A stretch of DNA of 64,000 nucleotides, from NCBI RefSeq assembly GCF_030371825.1, contig NZ_JAUDDM010000001.1; one strand, given 5' to 3'. The translations under genes and the position numbers were made by a program. Of the stretch, positions 1-9,025 are shown one piece after another. The number at the start of each line of letters is the position of its first letter. Within the stretch, counting starts at the first letter, position 1. The DNA comes from Collinsella sp944321445. Its GTDB lineage: Bacteria > Actinomycetota > Coriobacteriia > Coriobacteriales > Coriobacteriaceae. Below the pieces are notes generated by a model. The model had not been told where the DNA came from. It made no database searches and saw only the letters and a list, made by a program, of their open reading frames with translations.

Positions 1-1
1 C

Positions 2-715
2 GCACCGCATCACAGCATCTCGGCGGCAGGACTCGTAGGGGGAGGGCGTCCCGTTCGTCCCGGCGAGATCAGCTTGGCGCATGGCGGGATCCTGTTTTTG
101 GATGAGCTCGCTGAATTTCCCAACAACGTTCTGCAGACCCTACGCCAACCGCTTGAAACCGGCTCGGTGCGCATCGTGCGCGTCGACGGGGCGTACACGT
201 TCCCCTCGCGTTTCCAGCTGCTGGCGGCAAGCAACCCCTGCCCGTGCGGGTACCTGGGCGACCGCGAGATCGCATGCAGTTGCACACCCGGACAGGTCCT
301 GCGCTACCGATCCAAGCTCTCGGGCCCCCTGGCGGACCGCATCGACATCACCATCGACGTGGCGCGCCCGGACCCGGAACTGATCGTGCGGGGCACCGAG
401 GGCATGAGCTCACAGGATATGCGCGCCCTCGTGGAACGAGGAAGGGCATATCGCACGCGCCGCTACATCGAGGAGGAGCACACGGTCTCCGACGCGTCCG
501 TCGAGGGCGCTGTGGCCCTGTTCGCCCTCGACGACCGTGCGAGCGCCGCTCTCATACGGCTTGCGCGTGCGCAGCACCTCACAGGGCGCGGCATCGTGCG
601 CGTGTGCCGCATCGCACGGACCATAGCCGATATAGACGAGGCGCCACAGGTGAGCGAGGCTCACGTACTCGAGGCAGCCATGTTCAGAGGAGGCGGTGAG
701 GATGAAAGCATGTGA
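2..715 (+). CDS. comM: YifB/ComM family Mg-chelatase-like AAA ATPase, C-terminal part
   Basis: The reading frame is open from the window edge, so the N-terminal Lon-like domain and Walker A lie outside. Visible are the chelatase stretch PHHSISAAGLVGGG, the Walker B-like GGILFLDELAEF, the sensor region LLAASNPCPCGY with its Cys-rich zinc-like segment (CPCGY, CSCTPGQ), and the C-terminal Mg_chelatase_C domain with the arginine-finger region PLADRIDI. Family members remodel DNA during natural transformation (ComM is a branch-migration helicase in proteobacteria). It directly precedes dprA, which also handles transforming DNA; the two genes overlap by about 14 bases. The family is certain; the exact role in this organism is inference. 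Confidence 0.95.
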   Translation, partial: APHHSISAAGLVGGGRPVRPGEISLAHGGILFLDELAEFPNNVLQTLRQPLETGSVRIVRVDGAYTFPSRFQLLAASNPCPCGYLGDREIACSCTPGQVLRYRSKLSGPLADRIDITIDVARPDPELIVRGTEGMSSQDMRALVERGRAYRTRRYIEEEHTVSDASVEGAVALFALDDRASAALIRLARAQHLTGRGIVRVCRIARTIADIDEAPQVSEAHVLEAAMFRGGGEDESM

Positions 716-1628
716 TCGGCACTTTGAGCTTCACCCCGATGACGAGCTGTACCCCGCGCAGCTCCGTGACCTATCGGACCCGCCGCGCACGCTCTTTTGC
801 ATCGGGAACCCGGAGGTCCTCTCCACGCCGAGCCTTGCCGTCATCGGCTCGCGGCGCGCGACGCCCTATGGGCTCACCGTGGCTGAGATGGCGGCGACCG
901 TTGCCGCGGAGTCAGGCGTAACCGTCGTCTCGGGCGGCGCCATCGGGTGCGACCAGGCAGCCGGAAACGCCGCGCTCGAAGCGGGAGGAAAGCATGTGCT
1001 CGTCTTCGGCTGCGGTGCGGACGTGATCTATCCCAAGCGGTGCGCGCCGCTCGTCCGCCGCGCGCTCGATGCCGGCGGAGCCGTCGTGGCGATCGCGCCG
1101 TGGGGCACCGACCCCAGGCCCTATGCCTTCCCCAAGCGCAACCGCATCATCGCCGCGCTCGCGCGCGCCGTATGCATCACGGAAGCCGCCATCCCGTCGG
1201 GCACGTTTTCCACCGCCGAGGCGGCCCTTTCGCTGGGGCGCGAGGTGCTTGCCGCGCCCGGAGCGATCCTCTCGCCGGAGTCGCGCGGCACCAACCGCCT
1301 TATCGCCGACGGCGCCTGCGCCCTGATCGACGAGGAATCCCTCGAGGTCGCCATCTCGCGCATTTTCGGGGTGCTGCGTTTCTGCCGCACCGCTCCTGCA
1401 GCAGACAACGTGCTGTGTGAGCGAGACGCGCAGGTGATGGCCGCGCTCACCGCAAGCCCCCTGCGCGCCGAGGAGGTCGCGTCGATGCTTGGTATATCCC
1501 AGCTCGATGCCCTGACGCTGCTGAGTGAGCTTTCCGGCACCGGGCGCGTCGAGCGTCTTTTGGATGGAAGGTTCGCGCCGACGAAACTTGCGCTGCGCCA
1601 AGCCTCGACCATCATGCACAATAGATAA
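702..1628 (+). CDS. dprA: DNA-processing protein DprA/Smf
   Basis: 308 residues. A Rossmann-like DprA domain is clear: GSRRATPYG, SGGAIGCD (usual form SGxAxGID), FGCGADVIYP, FPKRNRIIAALA and the closing SGTFSTAEAALSLGREVLAAPG. Residues from about 235 form a winged-helix C-terminal domain (AEEVASMLGISQLDALTLLSELSGTGRVERL). DprA loads RecA on incoming single-stranded DNA in transformation. I chose the ATG at 702, eight bases after an AGAGGAGG ribosome site; a GTG at 696 is in frame but too close to that site. It overlaps the end of comM, so the two are probably co-transcribed. Confidence 0.95.
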   Translation: MKACDRHFELHPDDELYPAQLRDLSDPPRTLFCIGNPEVLSTPSLAVIGSRRATPYGLTVAEMAATVAAESGVTVVSGGAIGCDQAAGNAALEAGGKHVLVFGCGADVIYPKRCAPLVRRALDAGGAVVAIAPWGTDPRPYAFPKRNRIIAALARAVCITEAAIPSGTFSTAEAALSLGREVLAAPGAILSPESRGTNRLIADGACALIDEESLEVAISRIFGVLRFCRTAPAADNVLCERDAQVMAALTASPLRAEEVASMLGISQLDALTLLSELSGTGRVERLLDGRFAPTKLALRQASTIMHNR

Positions 1629-1733
1629 CATGCGGCGTCCGCGTGACGCCGCGCAACAACGATACCTACGCGGTCCCGCCCGATGCTTCGTCGACGGGGC
1701 CGTTTCGATGCGAAAGGTTAGGGGAGCGTCAAC

Positions 1734-3074
1734 ATGGCGACCATGAAGGTAGATGTGATTGGCGGAGGTCTCGCGGGAAGCGAGTGCGCATGCCAGCTCG
1801 CGGACCGCGGCGTGTCCGTCCGCCTGCACGAGATGCGCCCGAACGTGGAGTCGCCCGCACACCACACCGACCATCTAGCAGAGCTTGTGTGCTCCAACTC
1901 CTTCAAGTCGACGCGCCCCGATTCCGCTGCGGGCCTGCTCAAGCACGAGCTGCGCAGCATGGGGTCGGTGCTGCTTTCGTGCGCCGAGCGCGCAGCGGTG
2001 CCGGCGGGCGGCGCACTCGCTGTCGATCGCGATCGCTTCAGCGCGTTCGTCGAACAGGAGGTGGCCTCGCGCCCGGGCATCGAGGTCCTGCGCGAGGAGG
2101 TGCGCGAGATCCCCGATGGCCACGTGGTGATCGCGGCGGGCCCTTTGTGCTCGCCCGCGCTCTCCCAGGCCGTGATGGATCTTGTGGGAGGAGAGGCCCT
2201 CTCGTTTTTCGATGCCGCCGCGCCCATCGTCGACGCCACGACGCTCGATTACAACGTGCTGTTCCGCCAGTCGCGCTATGAGGACGCGGGCCTGGGCGAC
2301 TACCTGAACGCCCCGCTTTCGAAGGAGGAATACGAGGCGTTCATCGACGCCCTCACGGGGGCTGAGCGCGTGGTGCTCAAGGATTTCGAACGCAAAGACT
2401 TGTTCCAGGCATGCCAGCCGGCGGAGGAGGTGGCCCGTACGGGCCGCGACGCCATCCGGTTCGGCGCCATGAAGCCCGTGGGCCTCATCGATCCGCGCAC
2501 CGGCCGCCGCCCGTGGGCAGCCGTGCAGCTGCGCTCCGAAAACGCCGAGGGAACCGCCTACAACCTCGTGGGATTCCAGACCAACCTCACCTTCGCCGAG
2601 CAGCGCCGCGTCTTCCGCATGATCCCCGGCCTCGAGAACGCCGAGTTCTTCCGCTACGGCGTCATGCACCGCAACACGTTTGTCGATGCGCCCCATGTGC
2701 TTGACCGCACGTTTGCCGTCCCCGGCACCACCGTACGCCTGGCGGGCCAGATCACCGGCACCGAGGGTTACATGGAGGCGGTCGCCTCCGGACTCCTGGC
2801 CGCGCTCAACACCTACGCCGACTTGGTCGGCGCGCCCGCCGTCGAGCTGCCCCGCACAGGCGCACTTGGCTCGCTCGTCGCCTATGCGACCGACCCCCAG
2901 ACGGAGTCCTATCAGCCCATGCACGTCAACTTCGGCATCGTCCCGCCGCTTGAAGACGGCAAGCGCCGCTCCAAGCGCGATCGCTATGCCGCCTATGCCG
3001 CGCGCGCCGAGGCGGACCTTGCCGCCTACATCGCCACGCGCCCCGACCTGTTCGAAGGAACGCCGCGCGCATGA
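1734..3074 (+). CDS. trmFO: Folate/FAD-dependent tRNA (uracil-54-C5)-methyltransferase TrmFO
   Basis: 446 residues. The N-terminal FAD dinucleotide motif VIGGGLAGSECACQLADRGV is followed by the TrmFO/GidA-type segments LHEMRP, HHTDHLAELVCSNSFKS, and later RSENAEGTAYNLVGFQTNLTF and LAGQITGTEGYMEA. The enzyme makes ribothymidine at position 54 of tRNA using methylene-THF. About 105 bases separate it from dprA; topA, which often sits here in Gram-positive genomes, is missing. The start ATG follows a GGGGAG site. The stop overlaps the next gene (ATGA), indicating translational coupling with the recombinase. Confidence 0.97.
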   Translation: MATMKVDVIGGGLAGSECACQLADRGVSVRLHEMRPNVESPAHHTDHLAELVCSNSFKSTRPDSAAGLLKHELRSMGSVLLSCAERAAVPAGGALAVDRDRFSAFVEQEVASRPGIEVLREEVREIPDGHVVIAAGPLCSPALSQAVMDLVGGEALSFFDAAAPIVDATTLDYNVLFRQSRYEDAGLGDYLNAPLSKEEYEAFIDALTGAERVVLKDFERKDLFQACQPAEEVARTGRDAIRFGAMKPVGLIDPRTGRRPWAAVQLRSENAEGTAYNLVGFQTNLTFAEQRRVFRMIPGLENAEFFRYGVMHRNTFVDAPHVLDRTFAVPGTTVRLAGQITGTEGYMEAVASGLLAALNTYADLVGAPAVELPRTGALGSLVAYATDPQTESYQPMHVNFGIVPPLEDGKRRSKRDRYAAYAARAEADLAAYIATRPDLFEGTPRA

Positions 3075-3997
3075 GAGGCGCCCCGGCAGACATCTACGAG
3101 GGCATCGACGCCTTCACCGCCTACCTTGCGCGCGTCGAGGGAGCTTCCCCCGAGACGGTGCGCGCCTACGCCTCGCACCTCGAAGCCTTTGCGAACTGGC
3201 TCGAGCGGGCGGGCCTCGATGGCCTCCATATTGGCGTGCGCGACGTTCGCCGCTATCTCGCCGATCTGCGCCAGGCGCGCTACGCTCCCAAGACCGTGTC
3301 CGCCCATCTCTCGGCGCTGCGCTCCCTCTACCGCTGGATGGCAGAAGAGGGAATGATCGCTTCCGACCCGGCATCGGCGATCTCGGCACCCAAGCTCCCC
3401 AAAAACCTTCCGCACGCGCTCTCGTCAGAGCAGGTTGCGCGACTGTTCGCGACACCGGACACGACGTGCGCCGAGGGAATTCGCGATGCCGCCATGCTCG
3501 AGTTGCTCTACGCCACCGGCGCGCGCATCTCGGAGCTTGCGGGCCTCGACCGTGCCTCGGTAAACCTGGCCGAGGGAACCGTGCGCCTGTTCGGCAAGGG
3601 GTCGAAGGAGCGCATCGTCCCCATCTATCACCGCGCCATCGACGCCGTGAGCCGCTATGAGGATGCGGGGCGCGCCGAACTGCTTGCGGCATGCGGGCGC
3701 ACCGAGCCCTCCGGGCGCGCGGACGCCCTGTTCGTTTCCGCCCGCGGACGCGCTATGGACGCCGCCGCCCTGCGCTACCGGTTCAAGAAGCTCTGCCGCG
3801 CCGCAGGCCTTCCCGCCGACGTCAGCCCGCACGCGATGCGCCACACCTACGCCACCGACCTGCTCTCGGGCGGGGCGGACCTGCGCAGCGTCCAGGAGCT
3901 GCTCGGCCATGCAAGTCTCTCCACCACGCAGCTCTACACCCACCTCACGCCCGAGCGCCTCAAAGGGGCGCTCCATCAGGCCCATCCGCGAGCCTAG
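3071..3997 (+). CDS. xerC: Site-specific tyrosine recombinase, XerC/XerD type
   Basis: 308 residues, the usual length for Xer proteins. The N-terminal SAM-like core-binding domain (about 10-95) is followed by the catalytic domain with the tyrosine-recombinase residues: Arg in TGARISELAGL, Lys in FGKGSKERIVP, His-x-x-Arg in HAMRHTYATDLL, His in LLGHASLSTTQ and Tyr in LYTHLTPE. It resolves chromosome dimers at dif together with a second Xer and FtsK, which is also encoded in this window. The position after trmFO matches codV/xerC of Bacillus, so it is more likely the housekeeping recombinase than a phage integrase. XerC versus XerD cannot be settled from sequence alone. Confidence 0.9.
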   Translation: MRGAPADIYEGIDAFTAYLARVEGASPETVRAYASHLEAFANWLERAGLDGLHIGVRDVRRYLADLRQARYAPKTVSAHLSALRSLYRWMAEEGMIASDPASAISAPKLPKNLPHALSSEQVARLFATPDTTCAEGIRDAAMLELLYATGARISELAGLDRASVNLAEGTVRLFGKGSKERIVPIYHRAIDAVSRYEDAGRAELLAACGRTEPSGRADALFVSARGRAMDAAALRYRFKKLCRAAGLPADVSPHAMRHTYATDLLSGGADLRSVQELLGHASLSTTQLYTHLTPERLKGALHQAHPRA

Positions 3998-4059
3998 GCG
4001 GGTTTGCGGAGCGACTCCGCCCAGCCCCCACAAGCTGCACACAATACATGCAAGCCAGA

Positions 4060-4088
4060 TTTGGAAAGCACGCATAACCCTGCTATCA
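4060..4088 (+). promoter_or_regulatory. Predicted sigma-A promoter of the rpsB operon
   Basis: TTGGAA at 4060-4065 and TATCAT at 4083-4088 are separated by exactly 17 bases. This lies after the xerC stop and leaves a leader of roughly 140 bases before rpsB. The -10 matches 5 of 6 consensus positions, the -35 4 of 6. Confidence 0.55.
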
Positions 4089-4155
4089 TGCTGCAGGTTG
4101 CGCTCGACGCAACGGTATCTATCACGCACGCGCGGCTACTCGCTTGGTCGTGGTG

Positions 4156-4182
4156 CCCGGGCTCAGGTAGCAGATGCCCGGG
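4156..4182 (+). promoter_or_regulatory. GC-rich hairpin in the rpsB leader
   Basis: CCCGGGC (4156-4162) and GCCCGGG (4176-4182) can pair around a 13-base loop in the 5' leader of rpsB. There is no U-run, so it is not an obvious terminator. It could be part of an autoregulatory leader, as seen for other ribosomal operons, but no known leader family is recognised. Confidence 0.3.
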
Positions 4183-4233
4183 TGACCGGCGAGGTCAGAC
4201 GCCAGCGCGGAGGCAAACCACAGGAGGTAATCC

Positions 4234-5001
4234 ATGGCTACCAAGATCAATATCCGCACCCTTCTCGAGGCCGGCTGCCACTTCGGTCACCAGACCCGTC
4301 GCTGGAACCCCAAGATGCGCCCCTACATCTTCGGCGAGCGCAACGGCATCTACATCCTCGACCTCAAGCAGACCATCGTCGCTGCTGACGCTGCCTACAC
4401 CTTCCTGAAGAACACCTGCGCCCACGGCGGCAAGGTCCTGTTCGTCGGCACCAAGAAGCAGGCTCAGGAGGCCGTGAAGAACGCTGCCGAGCGCGCCGGC
4501 ATGCCCTACATCAACCAGCGCTGGCTGGGCGGCATGCTCACCAATTTCGTCACCATCCGCTCCCGCATGAACCGCATGGAGGAGCTCGAGGGCATGGTCG
4601 CCGACGGCTCCATGGCTCTGCGCGGCAAGAAGGAGCAGGCTGTCCTGGGCAAGGAGCTCACCAAGCTCCAGACCAACCTCGGTGGTGCCCGCGACATGAA
4701 GTCCCTGCCCGCGGCCCTCTTCGTCATTGACACCAAGCGCGAGGAGAACGCCATCAAGGAGGCCCGTCGCCTGCACATCCCGGTCGTCGCCCTCATCGAC
4801 ACCAACTCCGATCCCGACGAGATCGATTACGGCATCCCCTGCAACGACGACGCTATCTCCGCCGTCTCCCTCATGTGCGAGCTGTTCGCCGACGCCTGCC
4901 TCGCGGGTTCCGGCAAGGAGCAGATCTCCGAGGCCGAGATGGCCGGCACCGAGGCGCCTGCCGCTGAGGCCGAGGCTGCCACCGAGGCCGCTGCCGAGTA
5001 G
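4234..5001 (+). CDS. rpsB: 30S ribosomal protein S2
   Basis: 255 residues. Diagnostic S2 segments include LLEAGCHFGHQTRRWNPKM, IYILDLKQTI, FVGTKKQAQEAV and QRWLGGMLTNF, then ALFVIDTKREENAIKEA and IPVVALIDTNSDPD. The C-terminal 25 residues are an Ala/Glu-rich tail, a common lineage-specific extension. Start ATG follows a perfect AGGAGG site. It heads the conserved rpsB-tsf unit. Confidence 0.99.
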   Translation: MATKINIRTLLEAGCHFGHQTRRWNPKMRPYIFGERNGIYILDLKQTIVAADAAYTFLKNTCAHGGKVLFVGTKKQAQEAVKNAAERAGMPYINQRWLGGMLTNFVTIRSRMNRMEELEGMVADGSMALRGKKEQAVLGKELTKLQTNLGGARDMKSLPAALFVIDTKREENAIKEARRLHIPVVALIDTNSDPDEIDYGIPCNDDAISAVSLMCELFADACLAGSGKEQISEAEMAGTEAPAAEAEAATEAAAE

Positions 5002-5061
5002 CCTTCCTGTCGCATACGACTGAAGTTCGTTGAAGTTTCGCTAGTTCGAAAGGAACAACAC

Positions 5062-5940
5062 ATGGCTCAGATCACCGCCGCTATGGTCAAGCAGCTCCGC
5101 GAGATGACCGACTCCCCGATGATGGAGTGCAAGAAGGCTCTCGTCGAGGCCGAGGGCGATATGGACGCCGCCGTCGACATCCTGCGCAAGAACGGCCTTG
5201 CCGCTGCCGCCAAGAAGGCTGGCCGCGACACCAACGAGGGCGCTGTCGCCGCGTACGTCTCTGCCGATGGCACCATGGGTGCCCTGGCCGAGGTCGCGTG
5301 CGAGACCGACTTCGTCGCCTCCAACCCCAAGTTCACCGGCTTCGCCTCCCAGGTCGCCGAGGTCGTCTGCAACACCGAGCCCGCTGACGTCGAGGCTCTG
5401 CTCGCTGCCGACATGAACGGCGAGACCGTCCAGGCTGGCCTCACCGAGATGATCCACATCATCGGCGAGAACATGAAGATCACCCGCTTCACTGTCCGCA
5501 AGCCCGCCGCCGGCGCCGTCTCCAGCTACATCCACATGGGCGGCAAGATCGGCGTTATGGTCGAGTTCGCGTTCAACAACGCCGAGACCGCTTCCGCCGA
5601 CGCCTTCAAGACCTTCGCCCACGACGTGGCCATGCAGGTTGCCGCGACCGCCCCGATCGCCGCTGTGCGCGAGGACGTTCCGCAGGCCACCATCGACCAC
5701 GAGGTCGAGATCTACAAGGCGCAGGCCGCTGAGTCCGGCAAGCCCGAGGCCATCCAGGAGAAGATGGCGGTCGGCCGTCTGGAGAAGTTCTTCAAGGGCT
5801 TCGTCCTGAACGAGCAGGAGTTCATCAAGGATTCCAACATCACCATCAAGCAGTACGCCGAGAAGGTCTCCAAGGAGCTCGGCGATGACATCAAGGTCGT
5901 CGGTTTCGATCGTCTCGTGTGCGGCGAGTCCGACAACTAA
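5062..5940 (+). CDS. tsf: Translation elongation factor Ts
   Basis: 292 residues, full length. The N-terminal UBA-like domain (ITAAMVKQLREMTDSPMMECKKALVEAEGDMDAA) and the EF-Ts dimerisation core (EVACETDFVASNPKF, VRKPAAGAVSSYIHMGGKIGVMVEF) are present. It is the nucleotide-exchange factor for EF-Tu. A good AAAGGAAC site precedes the ATG, 60 bases after rpsB. A terminator follows the gene. Confidence 0.99.
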   Translation: MAQITAAMVKQLREMTDSPMMECKKALVEAEGDMDAAVDILRKNGLAAAAKKAGRDTNEGAVAAYVSADGTMGALAEVACETDFVASNPKFTGFASQVAEVVCNTEPADVEALLAADMNGETVQAGLTEMIHIIGENMKITRFTVRKPAAGAVSSYIHMGGKIGVMVEFAFNNAETASADAFKTFAHDVAMQVAATAPIAAVREDVPQATIDHEVEIYKAQAAESGKPEAIQEKMAVGRLEKFFKGFVLNEQEFIKDSNITIKQYAEKVSKELGDDIKVVGFDRLVCGESDN

Positions 5941-5964
5941 GTCAACATCGCCCTTGCGTTACCG

Positions 5965-6001
5965 AGCAGGCTGTGGGTTATGACCTATGGCCTGCTTTTT
6001 T
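5965..6001 (+). terminator. Rho-independent terminator after tsf
   Basis: The stem AGCAGGC (5965-5971) pairs with GCCTGCT (5990-5996) and runs into six Ts. It separates rpsB-tsf from pyrH, which therefore probably has its own promoter; a TAGAAT -10-like element lies at 6025-6030. Confidence 0.8.
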
Positions 6002-6062
6002 ATGGGCCGACCGGCCAAGTACGCTAGAATGAAGCAAGCCTTGTCTATCGAAGGAGGACATC

Positions 6063-6785
6063 TTGTCTGAGTACCTCTACAAACGCGTGCTGCTCAAGCT
6101 CTCTGGTGAAGCGCTGATGGGGGAGGGTCGCTACGGTATCGACCCCGAGGTCACCGAGCGCCTCGCCAAGCAGATCAAATCGCTTCACGACGACCATGTC
6201 GAGGTCGGCATCGTCGTGGGCGGCGGCAATATCTTCCGCGGCCTCGCCGGCTCCGCCAAGGGCATGGACCGCGCCCAGGCCGACTACATGGGTATGCTCG
6301 CCACCGTCATGAACGCCCTTGCCCTGCAGGATGCCTTCGAGCGCGTGGGCGCACCGTGCCGCGTCATGAGCGCCATCCAGATGAACGAGGTGGCGGAGCC
6401 CTACATCCGTCGCCGCGCCATCAACCATCTGTCGAAGGGCGATATCGTCATCTTCGCAGCCGGCTCGGGCAACCCGTACTTCACCACCGACACCGCTGCC
6501 GCCCTGCGCGCCTGCGAAATCGGCGCCGAGTGCCTGCTCAAGGCCACCAAGGTCGACGGCATCTACGACAAGGACCCGGTCAAGAACGACGATGCCGTTC
6601 GCTTCGACCGCATCACCTACCATGAGGTGCTCGTGCAGGGCCTCCAGGTCATGGATTCGACCGCGGCGGCGCTCTGCAAGGACAACCACATGCCCATCAT
6701 CGTCCTCAACATCGAGGGCGAGGACAATATCAAGCGGGCCCTTAAGGGCGAGCCCGTGGGAACCGTCGTCGTTCAGGAGGATTAA
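6063..6785 (+). CDS. pyrH: UMP kinase
   Basis: 240 residues of the amino-acid-kinase fold: LLKLSGEALMGE, IVVGGGNIFRG, GMLATVMNALALQDA, IFAAGSGNPYFTTDTAAALRA and the UDP/Mg region KATKVDGIYDKDP. It phosphorylates UMP to UDP for pyrimidine nucleotide supply. The start is TTG at 6063, supported by AAGGAGG seven bases upstream; there is no ATG nearby in frame. It is followed one base later by frr, so the two are coupled. Confidence 0.98.
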   Translation: MSEYLYKRVLLKLSGEALMGEGRYGIDPEVTERLAKQIKSLHDDHVEVGIVVGGGNIFRGLAGSAKGMDRAQADYMGMLATVMNALALQDAFERVGAPCRVMSAIQMNEVAEPYIRRRAINHLSKGDIVIFAAGSGNPYFTTDTAAALRACEIGAECLLKATKVDGIYDKDPVKNDDAVRFDRITYHEVLVQGLQVMDSTAAALCKDNHMPIIVLNIEGEDNIKRALKGEPVGTVVVQED

Positions 6786-6786
6786 C

Positions 6787-7320
6787 ATGGCCGACATCAC
6801 CGTTCAAATGGACAAGACCATCGAGAACCTGAAGCACAACTTCGCCAAGGTCCGCACCGGTCGCGCCAACGCCAACATTCTGTCCGACATCACGGTCGAC
6901 TACTACGGCGTCGCCACCCCCATCACGCAGGTGGCCGCCGTCAAGACCCCCGAGGCCCACATGCTCGTCGTCGAGCCGTGGGACAAGGCGCTCGTGAACG
7001 CCATCGTCAAGGCGATCTCCGCCTCCGATCTGGGCATCACGCCCTCTTCGGACGGTTCGCTCGTGCGCCTGCCGTTCCCCGCGCCCACCGAGGAGCGCCG
7101 CCGCGAGCTCGTGAAGGAGTGCCGCGAGCTGGCCGAGCACGCCAAGGTCGCTATCCGCAACATCCGCCGCGACGCTAACGGCAAGCTCGAGCGCGACGAG
7201 GACCTCACCGAGGACGATGTTCGTCGCGAGCAGGCCAAGGTGCAGAAGCACACCGACGACTACGTCAAGAAGATCGACGAGCTTCTGAAGGTCAAAGAAG
7301 CCGAGGTCATGGAGATCTAG
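6787..7320 (+). CDS. frr: Ribosome recycling factor
   Basis: 177 residues, slightly shorter at the N-terminus than the usual 185. Core RRF motifs are KVRTGRANANILSDI, VDYYGVATPITQVA, PWDKALVNAIVKAI, IRLPFP-like VRLPFPAPTEERRRELVKECRELAE, and NIRRDAN. It splits post-termination ribosomes together with EF-G. It is co-transcribed with pyrH and uppS, with one- and two-base gaps. Confidence 0.98.
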   Translation: MADITVQMDKTIENLKHNFAKVRTGRANANILSDITVDYYGVATPITQVAAVKTPEAHMLVVEPWDKALVNAIVKAISASDLGITPSSDGSLVRLPFPAPTEERRRELVKECRELAEHAKVAIRNIRRDANGKLERDEDLTEDDVRREQAKVQKHTDDYVKKIDELLKVKEAEVMEI

Positions 7321-7321
7321 C

Positions 7322-8113
7322 GTGCAGTACGACGAGAACAAGTTCCGCGCGTACTTCGCCGACGCGCCTGCTGACATCGACATGACGCAGCTTGATATGG
7401 CGCGTATCCCGCGCCATATCTCCTGCATCATGGATGGTAACGGCCGCTGGGCGACGGCGCGTGGCCTCGCGCGCACCGAAGGCCATAAGGCCGGCATCGT
7501 CTCGCTTCGCGAGATCATCACGGCTGCCGTCCGTTTGGGAGTCGACGTGCTCTCGGCCTACGCGTTCTCGACCGAGAATTGGAATCGCCCGCAACACGAG
7601 GTGAACGTCCTTATGCACCTGTTCGCCAAGACGTTCATCGATGAGCTGCCGCTGCTCAAGCGCGAAAATGTTCGCGTCGTGTTCCTGGGCGACATCTCCG
7701 CGCTCCCCAAGCGCACGCGCGACGTCTTCGAATACGGCCTCGCGGAGTGCAGGGAGCACACTGGCATGGTGCTCGCGCTCGCGGTGAACTACGGTGGCCG
7801 TGCCGAGATCGCGCGCGCCGCCCAGCAGCTCGCCGCGCGCGTCGCCTCCGGCGAGCTTTCCGTCGAGGACATCGATGAGCAGGCGATCTCGAACAACCTG
7901 TACACCGCTGGGCTTCCCGATCCCGAGCTCGTCATCCGCACCTCCGGTGAGATGCGCGTCTCGAACTACCTGCTGTGGCAGATCGCCTATGCGGAGTTCT
8001 ACATCACCGATACCTATTGGCCCGATTTCGATCGCTGGGGGCTCGTCCGTGCCATCCTGGCGTTCCAGGGGCGCGACCGTCGCTTCGGAGGACTCTCTTC
8101 CGCATCGGCCTAA
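7322..8113 (+). CDS. uppS: Isoprenyl transferase (undecaprenyl diphosphate synthase)
   Basis: 263 residues. The cis-prenyltransferase motifs are all present: HISCIMDGNGRWA with the catalytic Asp, GHKAGI, YAFSTENWNRP, LALAVNYGGRAEI, and the C-terminal PDPELVIRTSGEMRVSNYLLWQIAYAEFY. It makes the C55 lipid carrier for wall synthesis. The GTG start lies next to the frr stop with AAGAAG-like pairing; MDT-like N-terminal residues before PRHISCIMDG are an extension of about 30. Confidence 0.97.
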   Translation: MQYDENKFRAYFADAPADIDMTQLDMARIPRHISCIMDGNGRWATARGLARTEGHKAGIVSLREIITAAVRLGVDVLSAYAFSTENWNRPQHEVNVLMHLFAKTFIDELPLLKRENVRVVFLGDISALPKRTRDVFEYGLAECREHTGMVLALAVNYGGRAEIARAAQQLAARVASGELSVEDIDEQAISNNLYTAGLPDPELVIRTSGEMRVSNYLLWQIAYAEFYITDTYWPDFDRWGLVRAILAFQGRDRRFGGLSSASA

Positions 8114-8140
8114 CCGCTGCCCCACAAGAAGGAGTATCCC

Positions 8141-9025
8141 TTGGCTACACCTCGTGATACCAAACAGCAGGAGTCGTCCGGCAAGGACGGCTCCTCTTCT
8201 GGTAAGAAAGCGGGCGGATCGCTGCACGGCCTTCTGGTACGTACGGGATTCGGCCTCATCTATGCCGCGCTTTTCATCGCCTGCTTGGCGCTGGGCACCA
8301 TTCCCACCGCGATTTTCATCGCCGCGATGAGCTGGCTGTGCTGCTTCGAGTTCTACCGCATGATGCGCCTAGACGGCAAGGTCCCCAATGAGCTTTTGGG
8401 CCTCGCCGCGGCCATCTTGTTCCCGCTCTCCGCGCTCGGCGATGCCGTGCTGCTCACGGTGCTCTTGTTCGTCATGGTGCTCTCGCTCGGACTTTGGTAC
8501 GTTTTCTCGCCCCGCACGCGCATCGCCGACATCGCGGTGACCGCCTTCGGCTCGCTCTACACCGGTTACATGATGTCTTCCATCGTGCTGCTGCGCGACG
8601 CGCTTCCCGGATTTCCCGGGGCGCTGCTCTCCATCGGCGTGTGCGCCTCGCTGTGGGTGAGCGATTCGTTCGCCTACCTTGTGGGCAGCCGCATCGGCAA
8701 GCACAAGATGGTTCCCAAGATCTCTCCGAACAAAAGCTGGGAGGGCTTCGTGGGCGGCCTTCTGGGTTCGGTCATCATCTGGCTCATCCTATGGGCGACC
8801 GGGCTGTACCGCTTTGACATCGTGTTCGCCGTCCTGACGGGCATCGCGGTGTCTGTGCTCGGCGTGTTCGGCGACCTCATAGAGTCGCGCATCAAGCGCG
8901 GTGTGGGCGTCAAGGATTCCGGCAATCTCATCCCCGGCCACGGTGGCATGCTCGACCGCTCCGATTCGCTCATCTTCGGCTGCATCACGGCCTACCTCAT
9001 CTTGAAGATCGGGGGCATCCTCTAA
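8141..9025 (+). CDS. cdsA: Phosphatidate cytidylyltransferase
   Basis: 294 residues with a polar Ser/Lys/Gly-rich N-terminus of about 35 followed by several hydrophobic segments. The CTP-transferase signature region is clear: WVSDSFAYLVGSRIGKHKM, ISPNKSWEGFVGG and VKDSGNLIPGHGGMLDRSDS. It makes CDP-diacylglycerol, the precursor used by the two PgsA-like enzymes in this window. The TTG start has an AAGAAGGAG site. It overlaps dxr by one base. Confidence 0.95.
   Translation: MATPRDTKQQESSGKDGSSSGKKAGGSLHGLLVRTGFGLIYAALFIACLALGTIPTAIFIAAMSWLCCFEFYRMMRLDGKVPNELLGLAAAILFPLSALGDAVLLTVLLFVMVLSLGLWYVFSPRTRIADIAVTAFGSLYTGYMMSSIVLLRDALPGFPGALLSIGVCASLWVSDSFAYLVGSRIGKHKMVPKISPNKSWEGFVGGLLGSVIIWLILWATGLYRFDIVFAVLTGIAVSVLGVFGDLIESRIKRGVGVKDSGNLIPGHGGMLDRSDSLIFGCITAYLILKIGGIL

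Noticed and set aside
3071..3997. Prophage or island integrase
   Set aside because: The tyrosine recombinase sits in the conserved trmFO-xerC position with no att-like repeats or phage genes around it.
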